Shown one piece after another: positions 34,101 through 46,100 of a stretch of DNA of 64,000 nt; the stretch's first letter is position 1; every line of letters begins with the position of its first letter. The stretch spans positions 9,079,101-9,143,100 of the forward strand of contig OX459101.1 of NCBI GenBank assembly GCA_949775045.1, read 5' to 3'. The position numbers and the translations under genes are program-made. The DNA comes from Metridium senile. Its lineage: Eukaryota; Cnidaria; Anthozoa; Actiniaria; Metridiidae. The notes below the pieces were generated by a model. It saw only the letters and a list, made by a program, of their open reading frames with translations, made no database searches and was not told the origin of the DNA.

Positions 34101-35990
34101 ACTGTCCATAGACTTTCCTGAATTCGCTTGGATGATCACAAGATAAATTAAAGGTTCCAAGTCGAGATTGGCCTATAGTTTCCGTTTTATTTATAAAGGA
34201 CGACTTCTTCTTAGAACTATTGTTTTGTAATCATCCGAGCGAATTCGAGAAAGGCCTATTCAATAAGCAATAATAAATTTCGTTGATTTAGAATGTGTTC
34301 TTTTTCTATTCAAGTTTCACTTGGGATGAAGGAAGGACTAATCTTGGACTCACAGATCACAGCATCATCAATTTTAAATCCAAGTATGAGTGCTAAGTAC
34401 GGACGACGGGGTAGCAATGGATGGGCACCAAAGAAAGCATTTCCTGGGGAATATTTGCAGATTGATCTGCTTATTCCTAAGAAAATCAGCAAGGTAGCAA
34501 CACAAGGGCGACGCATTGATTTCGAACACTACATAAAAACGTATATGATAAAGTACTCTGACGACGGGGCAATTTGGTCTGTATATAAGGAGAACGGCAC
34601 TATTAAGGTAAATAGATAGATGTCCAGTCACATTTATTGTGGCATTCTTTAATTCCAAATTTGTGTTAGTAATTAATAATAATAAAAAAGGTGTCCAGTG
34701 AAAACCATGAAACTTTTCAATTCAATTCAATTCAATATATAATGTTGTACATTCGAGTTAACGTGCCCAGCCTGCAGGTAGCATAACTAGTTGAGGCCGG
34801 CTGTGCAGATTATAATTTTAATATATTACAAAAATAGAAATGGTAATGTTAACCGAAATTTAAATATTTGTAAAACGTTATTCAATGGTTAGAGCATATG
34901 ACCTGATAATCAATCTGGAAGTTAAATACCATCCACGCTCACCAGTGGTTCAGTGGTTAGAATTTTTGTATTGAGAAGGCAAAATACCAACTAGTTAATG
35001 CTCACCACTAGGGTTCATAAGTAGCTCAGTGGTTAGAGCGTCTTACCAGTAATCAGAAAAGTAAATACCATCTAGTACTCACCACTAGGGTTCACTAGTA
35101 GCTCAGTGGTTAGATCGTCTTACCAGAAATCAGAAAAGTAAATACCATCTAGTCCTCACCACTAGGGTTCACTAGTAGCTCATTGGTTAGAGCGTCTTAC
35201 CAGAAATCAGAAAAGTAAATACCATCTAGTCCTGACCACTAGGATTCATAAGTAGCTCAGTGGTTAGAGCGTCTTAACAGATATCAGAAAAGTAAATACC
35301 ATCTAGCCCTCACCACTAGGGTTCACTAGTAGCTCATTGGTTAGAGCGTCTTACCAGATATCAGAAAAGTAAATACCATCTAGTCCTCACCACTAGGGTT
35401 CACTAGTAGCTCATTGGTTAGAGCGTCTTACCAGTAATCAGAAAAGTAAATACCATCTAGTCCTCATTACTAGGGTTCACTAGTACATCAGCAGTATATT
35501 TGCAGTTTAACGAGCTCCCACAATTCCTATCGGTCTCAGATCAACCATTCCAGATGGACAACGTTAATTAAAATAGGTGTAACTCTTCAACAGTTTTCAA
35601 AAACTTCACCAAAAGATACAGCTAGGAAGCCTTTTAAAAAAGTGCTTGGCACGGACGATTTTTCGAGATGTATACAGCTGTTTCAAAAAACGTTGAATAC
35701 TGAATAGTGCATCCCAAGACCAAAGGGCATTGTGGGTCTTTTAAAATAGGCATTGTGGTTTTTTTTGAAGTAGCTGTATATAAGATACCTCACATTTGCG
35801 GATATTAAATTCTTATTGATTTTTTTCGTTTCTTTTTTTTTAGTTTTTTGTTGGGAATACCGACAGAAATACGGTAGTGTCCCATGTCTTGGAAAATCCT
35901 TTTGTTGCAAGATATGTGCAGTTCTCTATCCAATCCTGGCAGGAATGGCCGGTGCTAAGAGTGGAGCTGTTCACCGATTCGCCGAATTAA
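31152..35990 (+). CDS. Secreted PAN/apple - EGF - F5/8C (discoidin) protein (4 exons)
   Basis: Exons 31152-31541, 32910-33042, 34315-34607 and 35844-35990 join in phase (0, 1, 0) to 320 residues plus TAA at 35988-35990. Exon 1 encodes a signal peptide (ISIVVTTLGTLAWILSSL, about residues 2-19) and a PAN/apple-type segment with CLITCVANQPCISANF. Exon 2 encodes one EGF module (CFFTPCKNGGVC ... YTCKCPLKYKGDHC). Exons 3-4 encode a discoidin/F5/8C domain: LGMKEGLILDSQITASS, GWAPKKAFPGEYLQIDL, DFEHYIKTYMIKYSDDG, VARYVQFSIQSWQEWPVLRV. The leading cysteine usual in F5/8C is absent. The protein should be extracellular, binding glycans or lipids through F5/8C, with a role in adhesion or immunity; this is inference. 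Introns contain the ACC microsatellite, a MITE and the 77-bp tRNA-like array. Confidence 0.87.
31745..32280. repeat. Diverged direct repeat (about 31745-31880 and 32115-32280)
   Basis: Both copies share AACACAGTTTTCATTTT and TTTCACGCATGCCAGTTACA in the same order. Between them lies a copy of the AACTAGT/TAACACCG dispersed repeat (31965-32105). All within intron 1 of the PAN-EGF-F5/8C gene. Confidence 0.6.
33066..33228. repeat. Foldback MITE, copy 1 (GAAATATGGCGTC family)
   Basis: Inverted ends ATCGAAATATGGCGTC and GACGCCATATTTCAAT, with inner arms CTATTGTTCT..GACTAGCCTCG and CGAGGCTAGCC..AGAACAATAG. It begins about 24 bp after the EGF exon. A relative lies at 36026-36187. Confidence 0.85.
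33250..33855 (+). repeat. (ACC/ACT)n degenerate trinucleotide tract
   Basis: Long imperfect CACCAC / CACTAC repeat in intron 2 of the PAN-EGF-F5/8C gene. It produces an open frame from 33326 to 34057 that has no gene-like composition. It is followed at 33880-34085 by CCCATT/CCCAGT-type hexamer repeats. Confidence 0.85.
34880..35495 (+). repeat. 77-bp tandem array with tRNA-like (A-box) motif, about 8 units
   Basis: The regular copies begin GTAGCTCAGTGGTTAGAGCG at 35021, 35098, 35175, 35252, 35329 and 35406, exactly 77 bp apart; 35483 starts a decayed one, and two degenerate units precede. Each repeats a D-arm/A-box-like TAGCTCAGTGGTTAGAGCG followed by TCTTACCAG and then TAAATACCATCTAGT. A proper B box (GGTTCGANNC) is missing; only GGGTTCAC or GGGTTCAT is seen. 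The array lies in intron 3 of the PAN-EGF-F5/8C gene and appears derived from a tRNA or SINE head amplified in tandem. Confidence 0.88.
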
Positions 35991-36025
35991 TGTGTTTGAT
36001 GAGATCTTCCGTCAGGGTTAGTATT

Positions 36026-36187
36026 CACCAAATCGAAATATGGCGTCCAATTTTAATAACTATTGTTCTTGACTGACTAGCCTCATGTTCATATGTTGAA
36101 ACACAGTGGCGTTTTCACATGTATGAGAGGCTAGTCAGTCAAGAACAATAGATATTAAAATTGAACGCCATATTTTATTTTGGTGTA
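36026..36187. repeat. Foldback MITE, copy 2 (GAAATATGGCGTC family)
   Basis: Same family as 33066-33228: ends CACCAAATCGAAATATGGCG and CGCCATATTTTATTTTGGTG, with inner GACTGACTAGCCTCAT / AGGCTAGTCAGTC arms. It starts about 35 bp after the stop codon of the PAN-EGF-F5/8C gene, probably in its 3' UTR. Confidence 0.85.
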
Positions 36188-36869
36188 TGGGGTGAGGAGG
36201 AGGTATCTCAGAACAGTTCACATAATTAAATCAAAATACACTGACAATCACACTTCGCGGAAGTTTGTTTTCTGTGATTTTGTTGCACTATTTTATAACT
36301 CATGCTCTTAGGCCCGCTATGCACTTAAGAACCAGTATTCAGTTTCTGAACAAGTTTGTTTAAATAATCTCTGAAACATTGTGTAATGATGGTGCACAGT
36401 GACACACATAATCATCAATTTTCAACTTGTTCAATACTTAAAACTTGATGTTTGAAAAACTTTAAAGAAGTCAAACAGCATTTGTTTTAAGTCACTGTTT
36501 ATTATTGTATTATAGGGTGTTTAATCTGGATTTAATTAACCACAGTACAACCTATCATAACAATCATGCAATATCATCATCATCATCACAACCACCACCA
36601 CCACGTTTAGTAAGTATTTCACAATGTTATTAAAAAAGATCACAAGTAATACTACCAAATGAATAGTTATTTAGGTTGCAGACCATTGGATATTTGAGGG
36701 GGAGGGGCAAATTTTTGGCCCTCGGTAATTGAGTAATTGAACACCCCCACCCCTCCCATCAAATATCTAATAGGCCACCACCCCTCCCCCATCAAATATC
36801 TAATAGTCCGTCCCTTATTGAGACTAGTTCAGTCAATATCACTCAATCAGAACAATCAAATAAAAGCAT

Positions 36870-37155
36870 AAAACACAATTTGTTTGTACAACACTTTGTA
36901 CTAGTTGATAAAGAACAAAAGAAAACAATGCAATTTAGAGTCAACAGTACTAATATAAGCATATATAGTACTTCTTTAGACTTTCGTCCCTGACATTATT
37001 ATCATATATAAAACACAATTTGTTTGTACAACACTTTGTACTAGTTCTGCTAGTTGATAAAGAATAAAAGAAAACAATAGTCAACAGTACTAATATAAGT
37101 ATATAGTAGACAAATAAAGTCTTGCCTGCTTCTTTAGACTTTCGTCCCTGACATA
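36870..37155. repeat. Tandem duplication covering the 3' end of the EPHX1 CDS
   Basis: The block with ACACAATTTGTTTGTACAAC through CTTCTTTAGACTTTCGTCCC and TGACAT occurs twice, about 159 bp apart (ends at 36996 and 37155). The copy at 37130-37155 is the true EPHX1 stop region; the one ending at 36996 is a duplicate in the 3' UTR or flank. Confidence 0.8.
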
Positions 37156-40100
37156 ACTTCAACTTTCTCTACAAACTTGACTACATCATTTACAAACATT
37201 TCTGGCTGCTCAAATGCAGGGAAGTGTCCCCCTTTTTCCATCACAGAGAATTGTATGTTGTTGGGGAATGAAGCCAATACCCAGGGTTTAGGAGTAAGGA
37301 CCAGCTCGTTGGGAAATTCAGCTATTCCTGAAGGAACATCTATAGGGATTCTATAAAAGAACAACAAGAAAAAATAACTGATATTGTTAATGGTTGGCGG
37401 TTGTTTTAAATGATTTTCGGGCCATAATGTTATTAATTACAGATTATATTGATATGGAAGCAATTCAAAGTCAAGGCTTTCTGGCCACATTTTTTATACC
37501 GAAACTGCTGTTCTTGTTTGAAAACATTAATTAATTGCAGATAACTATTAATAATAACAGCTAGCTATTGGTGATGATGGTGATGATGATGGTGATGATG
37601 AGAGGAAAGACTCTAATTATCTGCTTCATTTCATCCTGGCTGATAATGAAGTACTTTTAAAATACAGTCTGTGGTACCTCTTTTTTTTTTTTTTTAATGC
37701 CTTTATTTGGTAATAAACGTTCCTTAAAATTACAGAATAAATATAAACTAATAACTAATATAAACTATTTCAACTGTTTACAAAGACTTTAAATTTATCA
37801 AAATGTGTAGGGAGGCGATTACATTTCTTTGCTATTTTGTATTCTATACGTTCATTTAGCTTGACATAAGCTTTGAAGCCTTGAATTGTTAAATTATTAA
37901 GTTTACCCGTTATTGTATACATATACTGTGGTACCTCTATTAAGAGGTCACCATTGGGATTTGGTTGGCGTTAGAGGTTGGCCACTGAATAGAGGTATAG
38001 AATAGGTATAGGATTAGATATGGGACTTTTTATTGTGGCCGGCTAATAGCTAGAGGGTGACCTCTTAATAGAAGTACCACTGTAATAATAATAATTATTA
38101 ATAATACTTTCTTAAAAAGCACATAAAACTAAAATCTCTATGCTTTTAAAATTTTTATACGGTATTAAAGAAAAATGTTCTACAAACATGAGTTTATAGA
38201 ATATGTCCAGATATCATGTCTTGCAAAATAATGTTTGATGTTTTCAGTATGAGAAGGCCCTACTACCATAAGTCGATCTAGCATAGAATTAACATAGAAT
38301 AATTCATTGATCAGTTATAACATACCTGCCGATATCTAAAGACACATTGCTTAATATGTTCTCCTTGTAATACCTCATTGACGGTGTGATAGTGTTGGTA
38401 ACCCAGTAAATCATCAAGTTAGTGAGTAGTTCATCTTTTGTAAATAGAGAATCCAAACAGGCTGAGGATGCATTGCAACTACACCCACTCCAAACAAAGA
38501 ACTTTTCCACTATGTAAGCTGCAAGTCCTGCAGGCGAACTGTTCAGTCCAACACCAACAGAATCCGGCCTTGTAGCTATAGATATAGATATCAAATTATT
38601 AAAGTTTAGAGGTTAGTTTGGGATTTTGACAAAAATATGCCTGTATGGAAAAATAAGTCATTATCATGATTATTATATCATCATCATCATCATCATCAAT
38701 ATAATATAATCATCATCGTCATGTTTTCCCTATTAGTACAAGGGAGCGCCTTTGTCATCATCAACAATAATTATAAATTAGAACATTATAATCATCATAA
38801 AATCTGAACTATGGTAAACCTTTCCATGGACACCAAATTAAAGTTTTGTAATTATAGCCCCTTTCTGTTGTTAATTTATCATTTTACCAAATTATGATGT
38901 TAATTTACCTAAACAAATTAACTTATTATGCCATGTTACAACTGTAAATTATCTCACATTATCTTTTACCTTGTATGTGGAAATATCCAGATTCAAGGAG
39001 TAGTTTGAAGAATAAATCTTTCAATGGAAAAACTTTGTTGTGTTCTTGCACTGGCAGTGTGAAGTATCCTATTAAGTAGGACCATGGACCATAGGGAGCA
39101 CTTACAGGAAACATGTTAAGATGGATTCCTTTGACATTCCTTTAATTTGAATTAATATTATTAAATAAAAAAATGCAAAAAAAAAAAATAAAAAGGCAAA
39201 AATAAATAAATGCAAAAATAAAAAAAATAAAAAAATGCAAAAAATAAAAATATTTTTAAAATGACATGAGTGTGTTGTCACCTAGCTTTGGAAAGATAAA
39301 TAATCAAAATAAATAAACTTTTAATAATGATCTGTCAATATTAATGGACCAGTAATTAGTTACAGGGAGGGAAAAGGGGGAAGGTGGCTGTAGTCCGGCA
39401 GCCAAATGGGCTTTTTTTGGAGAACCTTGCATGGTAGTCAATACAATTGTTTTTGCTGTTTTATTAATCTATGGGGTGTAGACTATAAGAAAATGCCGGA
39501 TGACACTTTGTCACCCTTGGGCATTTAAAGTTATTGAGGTCTTTACTCTCGCTTTTCTTCAAGAATTGGGCTTCCTGTGGTGATTTTTTTATCCATAATA
39601 AAAGCAAGTATAAATTGATCAAAAATACAAAAAAGTAAGTTAAATTGGTTTAATGTGCCTTTTAAGTACTTAAAACAGGCAAAAGAATTATTAAAACGTA
39701 TTTTTTGACGTTATAAGAGTTATTCTGAAATCTAGTACCCAATCCCCACTCTGCTTCAAAATCCAAGATGGCGACTTAAAGTACTTCACTTGACAAACTG
39801 TAAGTAATTTGCGCTTTTATGATGAATTGTGAACCTTAAATGTATACAAAAAAGGTTTTTTGGTTACAGCACATACTTTTTTTTATAAAAAAGAAGATAA
39901 ATTACGACATTTTTACGTTCTTTTCTGTAAAAATATCAAAACATATGAAGCTTACGAGTTCGTGTTAAAATATTGCCATATTGAATATTTATTCTAGTTT
40001 GTAGAAAGATACTGATTAGTTATCAAAGTCACGGGACGTCAGAAGGTATGCTCTCTTATGATTGATGTCCTATAAGTGTGTAAGTAGTTTTCATTGTGTC

Positions 40101-43100
40101 AAAATTATGGTTTAGTTATTTCAATATGGTGAGACATTTTTGTCTAAATTATGATCCAAGGTTGGCATTTTTTTCTCGATAGTCTTTAAAAAGACTTGAA
40201 TACAAATGGACGGAGAAGCTGACAAATGCATTTTCGAGTGGAAATTTAACTGTACGAGCTTACATAAACTTCAAGAAGCTGGTCCTTCGAGAATAAAAAC
40301 AATATTAAAATTTAGCAAAGACTATGGAGATGACTTACATATCGAAATTGAGAGACAATTAGAGGAAAACCCTGACTGCTTCGTGAAATGCCATAAGAAT
40401 TGCGTCTCCACCTATACATCAACTGAGCATTTACGTAGACACAGAAAGCGAGAAGCAGATAATAGTGCAACTGATAATAGAGAGCCACCTAAGAGCAGAC
40501 GGCGTTCTGGCGCACCCCTGTTTGATTTCAAGAAGCATTGTTTATTTTGCGGAGATGCCTGTGAGGTAGAGAGGGATAGAAAACACCCCAACCGCTGGCG
40601 AAATTCTGTGTTGTGCAGAACAGCACAGGCAAATCCTGGCAAAAAGACATTTAAGGAATCGATTTTAGATGCTTGTTCTAAACGCAATGATGAACTAGCA
40701 CATGATGTGAGAGAGAGAGTCAACAGTGCCTTAAGCGATTTACATGCTGCAGATGGGCGGTATCATGTTAATTGCATGACAAGTTTCATGTCATCAAGAT
40801 CCGTGGTTTATGCCTCCAGAAAAGAAGAAGGAAGTGTCGAGCTTTTAGAGCATGATGCAGCTTTCGAAGCTGTTATAAATGAGTTATCAAAAGATAAATC
40901 AAGAATTTGGAACTCGGTCGAACTCCTAAATTTATATCTCGGGTATGGTGGAAAAGAGCAGAGAAGGTCTTTAGTTAAAAAAATCGGCGATCATTTTGGA
41001 GAAAGCATAGCTATCCTTACATCACCAGGACTTGCTAACATCATTGTTTTCAAGAATAATTCATCAGCAGCTCTCCATCTAGTAAATGATAAAGATGACA
41101 CCAAACAAGATGTTGATATCGACAAGATTTCCAAGATTATTTGCAATGAGGTAAAACAGTTAGAGACAGAAAGATCTCACTACGATATAAGAATTACAAA
41201 GGAAACTATTTCTAAACATGTCAGTACCACTCTGATGGATTTCTTAGCAAAACTATCACCCTCTTTATCTCACACTCTTCCAGCACTTTTAATTGGAAAT
41301 ATTGTAACTAACGCTATTTCTAAAAGCCCCACAAGTCTTCAAGTAGCTCTTGGTAATCTGATGAGAGACTCTAAATCACTGTTGAATCAGATGTACCAAT
41401 TTAGAGTTACTTGCTCATATGATGAAATTCTTCGTTTCAAAAAGTCTGCTGCTCTTGCAGCCTCAAGAACAATCCAGTTGAGTGGCATACATGAAAGTAA
41501 TTCAGGCCTCATACAAGTTGTTGCAGACAATTTTGATGCCGATATTTCATCGCAGAATGGCAAGGTGACGACTCACTCATTAGCCATGCTAATATCACAG
41601 CCCAAGTGCGATGTCGATGTTCCAAATGAAGTATCCATTCCTACTATTCCAAGAGCAACCAAAGCAGATCTTTCTAAACCAATCGATTTTGAAATCACTA
41701 CACAGCGATACCAAGGTCCAAAAAGAGTTCCAATGCCTGAGGATAGTGCAAAAAAGTCAGTTTTACCCTTAAAGGTTCTCTGCAGCTGCGTTCTATCTAA
41801 AGGAAGAGCCAATGAACTTGACTTTGCGTTTTTCAATGAAGTCACAACCGAAGAGGGATGTCCTGAATTTAGTGGATTCAACACCAAACTTTCAAGGGAA
41901 ACAGGTCAGTCATTAAAACCAAAGACTCAGGCGGTTTATCTACCACTGATTGACATGCCACCTGCAGACCCGGACACCATGATGACAGCAATGCACGAAG
42001 GGATGAGATTAACTAATGAAAGGGGACAGAAGAACCTTGTCTTTACAAGTGATCAACAGCTGTATAAGGTTGCTGTAGATATGAAATGGTCCCACCAAGA
42101 TACATTCTCTGATGTGATAATCCGTCTAGGGGGGATGCATATGCTTATGAGTTTTGTCGGAGCTGTGGGAACTCTCATGGATGGTTCGGGATTATCAGAA
42201 CTTATGTCAACTGCTTTTTCGGGTGTTGCGAAAATGCTAACTGGAAAAAAGTTCCCCCAGAATATAAGAGCACTAAGGATTATTGTTGAAGAGCTGTTAA
42301 GAAAAACCATTTCCAATGATGGCATTCAGAACATGGCCGACCTTCAAGCAGCCTTAGAGCAAGTGGCAAGCAAGAGCAAGACATCAAAGCTTTGGGTAGA
42401 GTGTTTGATTAAAGCCGTATTCATCATGATGCTTTATGTAAGAGCTGAACGTGAGGGTGACTGGCCTTTGCATCTCGTTGCTGTCAAAGCTATGCTGCCG
42501 TACTTCTTCACTTCTGGGCATGTGAACTATGCAAGATATGGACTTTACTACCTGAGATCTATGGAATCATTACAAGAAGAGCAAATTTCCAAATTCATGA
42601 AAGGTGAGCATGTTATGCGGCATATCCCTGGGCTTTGGAATGGAATATGGAGCGACATGTATATAGAGACCACGTTTATGCGCTACGGACATGGCCCTGG
42701 TGGAATCATTGGTATCACGTTGAAACCTGAAACACTGAAGACATGGGCACTTGGTCTGCACATTTGTTCGCGCCTTCAGCAAGACGTTTACAGCCTTACA
42801 GGTGATGAAGAAGAAGCGACACAAGAGATTCACAAGGAAGAGAGGAAGGCAAGAATTGAGGCAGACGCAGCTGACAGAGATGCTATCAGGAAAAAACTTG
42901 AATTGTGCATTAATCCACTAGATCCTGATCTACATCCTCCAAGTATCGTCAATATCATAAGTGGCCAGATTGCTGATGGAGCTGTAACAGTTCATGATGC
43001 TGTAGATATTGGGAAGAAGAAGATGACAGAGTATGAGAGTGGTTGGCCAGCAGGATTCCATAACACGATTTCTAAAGGGGTGAAAACCATTGCTGATGGA

Positions 43101-46100
43101 AAAAAGCACATCAAGATTGGATCAAAGAAGTTGTACGATACCACAGTCATATACAGTAGAGTCATTGGCATCCAAGCTAGCTCTAGAGATATTGATATAC
43201 AAGATGTTATGAGCCATGAATTGTCACCAGTTCCCACCTCAATGTTTCAAGATTCCGGTAAGATGAGAATATGCAAATCTAAAGCAGATCTAAAAAATCG
43301 ACTGTCAAGGCTAGAATCGTCTAGAGTTGCTGATGCTACGACGCATGGAGCAACAATACTCGATGGCTCAGCTGTGTTATGGGTAGTCCATTGGCCAGCA
43401 AAAGGTGTTGTATCAGATTACATTAGCAATTTCAAATCCTACCTTCAAAGACAGCTGCGTACCTGTGATGTATACCTGGTTTTTGATAGATATAGAGATT
43501 ATAGCACTAAAGCCTCGACAAGAGATGAACGCGAATGTGAAGCAAGCAGAGTCTACCAGCTAACAGAAAACATGCCTCTACCATCACAAAAGGCCATCCT
43601 AACTGTTGCAGCAAACAAGAAACAGCTGACATCAATGATTTGCGAAAATGTCATTAAAGATCAATCATTTCATGGCCATACATCAGTGAACAAGCTAGTC
43701 ATTACTGGTACCAACAATGCACCCACAGAGATACACAAAGGTGTTATTATTCACAGGCGCGATATCTCAACGTCTCACGAAGAAGCAGACAATATCATAG
43801 TCCAGCAAGCTATTTTGTGCGCAAAGATGAAGTCCAATACCATTAATGTTGTGGCAGATGACACAGATGTGTTCTTACTACTGCTGTACCATTACTTTGA
43901 AGAAAATCTTTATAATGAGTTTACCATGCGCTCTCCCATTCAAGAAAGATCTGTTATTGACATCAAAGCCACTGTGGAAGCTCATAAGCCAATAATTCCT
44001 GGTCTTCTGGCAGCACATGCATTATCTGGGTGTGACACTGTTCCCACCTTCTTTGGGATCGGTAAAGCAATTGCTTTGAAAAAGCTAATCGCCTTTCCAG
44101 ACTCTCTATCCAAGATGGGGTGTGTTGATGCCCAAATGAGTGATGTCATCAGTGAAGCAACCGGCTTCATTACTTCCTGTTATAATGGAAAAATCAAAGC
44201 CAACTCTATGTCAGAAATGCGCTATAAGATGTGGGCGGCAAAGTTTGGCAATGGCGTCACTACTGCACCAAAGCTTCCTACACTGCCTCCAACAACAGAA
44301 GCTTTTGCGGAGAATGTGAAGAGAGCTCATCTGCAAACTGTCATCTGGAAGTCAGCTACTTCATATGATCCGCCAGCACTTGACCCAACAGAATATGGAT
44401 ATACGAAGAACGAAGAGCTCAAGATCCTGCTTCCAACAACTGTACCTTGTGGTGTAAAATTGGCGCCTGATTGTGTTCTTAAATTAATACGGTGCAACTG
44501 CAATGCGGATAAAAACCCTTGCCGTACCTTGAGATGTAACTGCAACAGTTCAAAGCTGCCATGTACCCTTTTTTGTAACTGCAATGCGGAAAACAACTGT
44601 CTCAACAAACTTACTTGACTTTGATGACACACTCTGTAGTCAGGTCAGGTTTAAGAACCTGCTACTGGTACCATGTAACCCAGTGCAACCTGCCGCATGG
44701 ACGGGTGGTCGGCGTCTAAACTGGCTCCCCCACCAGTGTTAACTGGTGAGGAGGGTGGCATGACACCCAGCAGGACTAAAAACAAGACCTGTCAAAGGGC
44801 GGAGGAGCTTCTTGTGAGCCAACGGCCATTATGTACAATATATCAGACACGAGAAACTTTAACAGTTTAAAATATCCAGACAAGACAGCTACCAACTCCT
44901 TGTTATATTTAAGCTATTCCAAAGTACAATAAGGTATGTGGTCAAAACCAAATGTCACATATTGTAATAACATGAAAACAATGATATTTAAAGTAGTAAA
45001 AAGGAGACCGAATAAGGATATAATATTCTTGTTCTGACGTTTTGGAGCCATCACGCTTCATTATCATGCAAAGAATAATAAATTATTAGAATAATTAGAT
45101 TAACTGTGTTCTTTGTAAGCGAACTCCTTACACTAATGGAGCGTGATGGTTCCGAAACGTTAGAACAAGAATATTATATCCTTATTCAGTCTCCTTTTTA
45201 CTACTTTAAATGTTTCAAAATCGTTACTCATAACAATGCTATTGCTAGATATAATCAAATATTTCTGAAAATAACAAATCAGAGTACCATCATAGTCAAT
45301 ATATATTACATGGAGCCAATAAATATAAAATTTGAAGCTAAAAATTGAGTTTTCATAACAAAAAAACTACTTTTGAATGATTTTAAAGTTTCTCACCACA
45401 GGAAGCCCAACACTTGGAATAAAATTTAAAAAAAAGCTAATTACATTATTATTCTCAAGAATTTCAACGTGTCCTTGGTAATATTCCTTATCCCCAGACT
45501 ACATACTCTTATAAAATGAAATGAAAATAAAGATTGTTTAAAATGAAGTACTTTTAAACGAATTTCTGTTTTTCACCACAGGAAGCCCAACCAATGCAAT
45601 TTGAAAATTTAAAAATAGCTTATTATCTTGAGATGCCCAAGGGTGACAAAGTGTCATCCAGCATTTTCTTCAAGTCTACACCCCATAGATTAATAAAACA
45701 GCAAAAACAATTGTATTGACTACCATGCAAGGTATACCATGCTGGCTGCCGGACTACTGGTGCATTTTGATTTTAATGAAGGAATTCTATTTCAGCAGTA
45801 CCCTTTGTCTAGACGTAGAGGTAGTGAGTGTGAGTGAATCTCCCCGATTAGTAGAGCGCACTGGGTTCAGCTAGAAGATTGAGACGTCAAAAATGTTATT
45901 ATTTATTTATATGCTCATTGCACCCTTAATTTATGTAGCATAGAAATTGCTGCCCCCCCCCCTTTTGCACGAGCCCCTCCCCTGCAAATTAAATAATGAC
46001 CTGCAGTTCTTAATATGAACTACATACTTTTGCCCAATTAGAGTCATTGTCATGGAAACATCCAAATTTGTTTGCGTTCATGTGATACCCTCTTGCCCAA

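Larger units (their letters stand above)
39388..45759 (+). mobile_element. DNA transposon with long TIRs (element 39391-45756) and apparent CTG target duplication
   Basis: Both ends begin TAGTCCGGCAGCC reading inward. After a short variable stretch they share, in inverted orientation, ACCTTGCATGGTAGTCAATA and about 40 further identical bases, then near-identical sequence to CACCCTTGGGCAT. This gives TIRs of about 134 bp (39391-39524) and 124 bp (45633-45756). CTG occurs immediately outside each end (39388-39390, 45757-45759), consistent with a 3-bp target-site duplication. A subterminal motif TTGGGCTTCCTGTGGTGA lies inside the left TIR and, inverted, twice near the right end (about 45394-45412 and 45575-45593), a possible protein-binding site. 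The element holds one ORF and a nested foldback, and sits in EPHX1 intron 1. I cannot name its superfamily. Confidence 0.88.

Noticed and set aside
34880..35495. CRISPR-like regular array
   Set aside because: The whole 77-bp unit repeats with no unique spacers, and the genome is eukaryotic; it is a tandem tRNA-like satellite.
36595..36835. Possible gene or repeat around the GGGGGAGGGG / CCCCACCCCTCCC tracts
   Set aside because: A local inverted GC-rich tract (TTGGATATTTGAGGGGG with its complement); no coding or splice signal, so not listed as a gene.
41573..44632. Minus-strand ORFs of 60-104 codons within the transposon gene
   Set aside because: Antisense shadows of the 1470-codon frame without recognisable domains.
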